DNA of 64,000 nt, taken from positions 20,505,675 through 20,569,674 of the forward strand of contig NC_058046.1 in assembly GCF_020085105.1 (NCBI RefSeq), in the 5' to 3' direction. This DNA comes from Siniperca chuatsi. Taxonomy: Eukaryota; Chordata; Actinopteri; Centrarchiformes; Sinipercidae. Below are positions 62,158-64,000 of this stretch, piece by piece. Position numbers and translations under genes: made by a program. The notes beneath the pieces are model-generated. The model saw only the letters and a program-made list of their open reading frames with translations. It had not been told where the DNA came from and did not search any database. Position 1 is the stretch's first letter; every line of letters begins with the position of its first letter.

Positions 62158-63205
62158 AGATCTCCATCACAACCAATGTCAATTCAAAGGATGTTTCATA
62201 TTGAAGGACTGAAATGTTGGGAACCGTAACATCTCCAGTGAATCTGCTGTTGCAGCAATCACACACTGATTGAGTGTAAAAGTGTAGAACTGGAGTTGCT
62301 GAACAAACTGTGTACAAGATCAATAATTCTTAATGGATAAAAAGTGTGAGGGAACATGATTTGATTTAATTGGTTTCACGTGACTGAATGTGCATCTAAC
62401 ATGGCCAAAGCAGTAATTCATCAAGAGCGTAAAATAATCATCTGTCAAAATTCATGCATTTCTGGCTGCTAATGACAACTGGAAGCCTCTGCAAATCAAT
62501 TCAGCTTTTTATCTGAACTAACAGCCAGTTTGGAAAGCATCATCATCATCATTATCATCATCATGTAATGTATATAGTATATATATGTAGTATGCATTTT
62601 AAGTGTGTGTGACTCAGCTCTGGAATCATGAAACATCATAATGCACATCTGGAAAACTCATTACATAATTGTCATGATTCAATTAATGAGATGAGAAACT
62701 GAAACAATATTTTTTACTATTGCAATAAAATTTCACACTGTGATCAAATCTGCTCCAAGTCATTGTGTGTCTGAAAGTAGTCACATCCTCATTTCACAGC
62801 TGTTGATGAGCACTTCCTTACCATGCATGGCTTTCCCTGACAGCAGATTTTATTAAATACTCCTTCTCATATAATGTTACTAGTTTCATTGCACATTGAC
62901 ACTTTTTCAGTATGTAACAATATTTATGTCTGTAAACACATTAACGCCCTGCTGAAAGAAAGGTGAAATTTAGTTATTGGAACAAATCAAAGTCAAGGCG
63001 ATTTTATTTTTTAGCCCAAAATCACAAATTTGTACATACAACACCCTCTTTTCATAAACCCTTGATTTTTGCAATGTTTTGTGGCTCAAGGAACATCTAG
63101 TAAATATTGCAGGTTATACCAGTTATCCCCACTATATTACTGAACGTGGAGTATTTTCTTCATGTATTCAAATGTAGGTTACACTGTCACAATATTTTGA
63201 AATAT
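62158..63205. other. Gene-poor AT-rich sequence
   Basis: It contains a CAT/ATC trinucleotide run (about 62539-62565) and a stretch with several homeodomain-like TAAT cores at 62410-62520. No coding exon is seen. Confidence 0.35.
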
Positions 63206-63454
63206 CAGTGGCCAAAAGTAACTATGTACATTTACTCAAATACTATACTAAAGTACAGTTTTGAGGTTCTTCTACTGAACTTGAGTATTTCCATATATAT
63301 ATATATGTATTATATTTGTCTATACTGTGATGATAATACTTTTTACTTAAGTCAGATTTTAAATGCAGAACATTTACTTGTAACAGAGTATTTCTACACT
63401 GTGTTATTGCTACTTTTACTTAAGTAAAAGATCAGAGTACTTCTTCCACCACTG
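63206..63454 (+). mobile_element. Complete MITE of the 'GTACTTTTACTTAAGTA' family
   Basis: It starts CAGTGGCCAAAAGTAAC and ends GTACTTCTTCCACCACTG. The termini are inverted repeats (CAGTGG/CCACTG plus matching AGTA cores) and 249 bp apart. It holds a short TA microsatellite and no coding sequence. It ends about 40 bp before the promoter motif of the next gene. Confidence 0.7.
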
Positions 63455-63800
63455 AGGGTCCCAGTGACTGGTTTCCTATTTGAGACATCGCCTCGCCTAC
63501 AATACCCAGAACTCCGTGCTGCGCCACAGAGAGTGAGCACGCTGTACGGCTGTTACGTAATGTAGTTTCAAAGGTTGTGTACATTTTTCTGGATTCCACG
63601 TCTGAGGAACACAATGTGATAGTAAATTCAGACAGTTTACCGGTTTACAAGCTTCAGTCGGTGAGAAGAAACTCAAAAGGTAAGAGTCGCTTCGGCTCCG
63701 CTTTGAATCATTGTTCACCGACTAAATGTGAACCGACGATCTGGATCAACAATCCGAGACCACAGTGCGGATTACAGCCTAGCTCTGTTTTTCTTTAGGA
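63455..63800 (+). promoter_or_regulatory. Likely promoter and noncoding first exon of a plus-strand gene
   Basis: CTACAATACCCAGAACTCC followed by GTGCTGCGC (63497-63523) is a strong match to the ZNF143/STAF (SBF) element found near start sites of housekeeping genes. CpG density is raised. Two good donors follow, at 63661 (TCAGTCG/gtgaga) and 63680 (CAAAAG/gtaaga). An ATGTGA start-stop lies at 63614-63619. The coding part would lie right of the window, so the gene cannot be named. Confidence 0.5.
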
Positions 63801-64000
63801 ATTGAACGTGACCACAGCGCAGCGCAGGAATGACAGAAATCGTGAAAGTAATTAGTGGTAACCACAATTCAAGTAAAATAGAATGGAGAGAGAGCTGTGT
63901 TAAATAATCAGTAATAAATGATGTTACATTGTAGATGGTTGCTAGAAAAAAAAAACGGGAAAATATTGCTATAATAGTAGTTACTAGAGCACATTTTAAA

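Noticed and set aside
1..64000. CRISPR array, operon, phage or bacterial defence system
   Set aside because: The window is animal nuclear DNA with spliced genes; no regularly spaced repeats or prokaryotic gene order.

Overview
This is nuclear DNA from a ray-finned fish, most likely a percomorph-type teleost. The evidence is intron-rich vertebrate genes with short introns (often 80-500 bp), dense dinucleotide microsatellites, and a teleost-style repeat load: a tRNA-derived SINE, hAT- and piggyBac-like MITEs, and Tc1/mariner and LINE remnants. No prokaryotic operon, CRISPR array or phage is present. Gene models were built by hand from splice sites, reading frame and recalled vertebrate family sequences; no alignment was run.

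Three genes lie head-to-tail, all on the minus strand. From right to left these are slc1a3 (glial glutamate transporter EAAT1/GLAST; CDS 51216-37890, 9 coding exons, 536 aa), nipbl (cohesin loader; CDS 30618-4697, 47 coding exons, 2,544 aa) and the 5' part of ndc80 (kinetochore protein; first 4 coding exons, 2327-221, running off the left edge). Both complete gene models close in frame across every junction (7,635 nt and 1,611 nt, both divisible by 3). slc1a3 beside nipbl in the same orientation matches the human chromosome 5p13 arrangement. NDC80 is elsewhere in human (chromosome 18), so the close nipbl-ndc80 junction is a fish-side neighbour.

Layout: 1-3.0 kb, ndc80 5' end and promoter; 3.0-3.7 kb, short intergenic spacer; 3.7-34.2 kb, nipbl with a noncoding first exon; 34.3-36 kb, repeat-rich spacer (microsatellites, degraded LINE reverse transcriptase, MITE-like repeats); 36-52.3 kb, slc1a3 with a long 3' UTR region and a 7.5-kb intron; 52.3-63.4 kb, a gene-poor stretch upstream of slc1a3 with repeats and possible regulatory DNA; 63.45-64.0 kb, a likely promoter and first noncoding exon of a plus-strand gene lying outside the window.

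nipbl and ndc80 both act in chromosome segregation (cohesin loading; kinetochore-microtubule attachment), and E2F-like sites sit at both promoters. slc1a3 is functionally unrelated. I found no convincing new molecular system. The items most worth a second look are small: start-stop and overlapping upstream ORFs in the nipbl and ndc80 leaders, a GC-AG intron, a 135-bp duplication of the nipbl intron-1 acceptor tract, a perfect 26-bp hairpin in slc1a3, and two cases of nested transposons.
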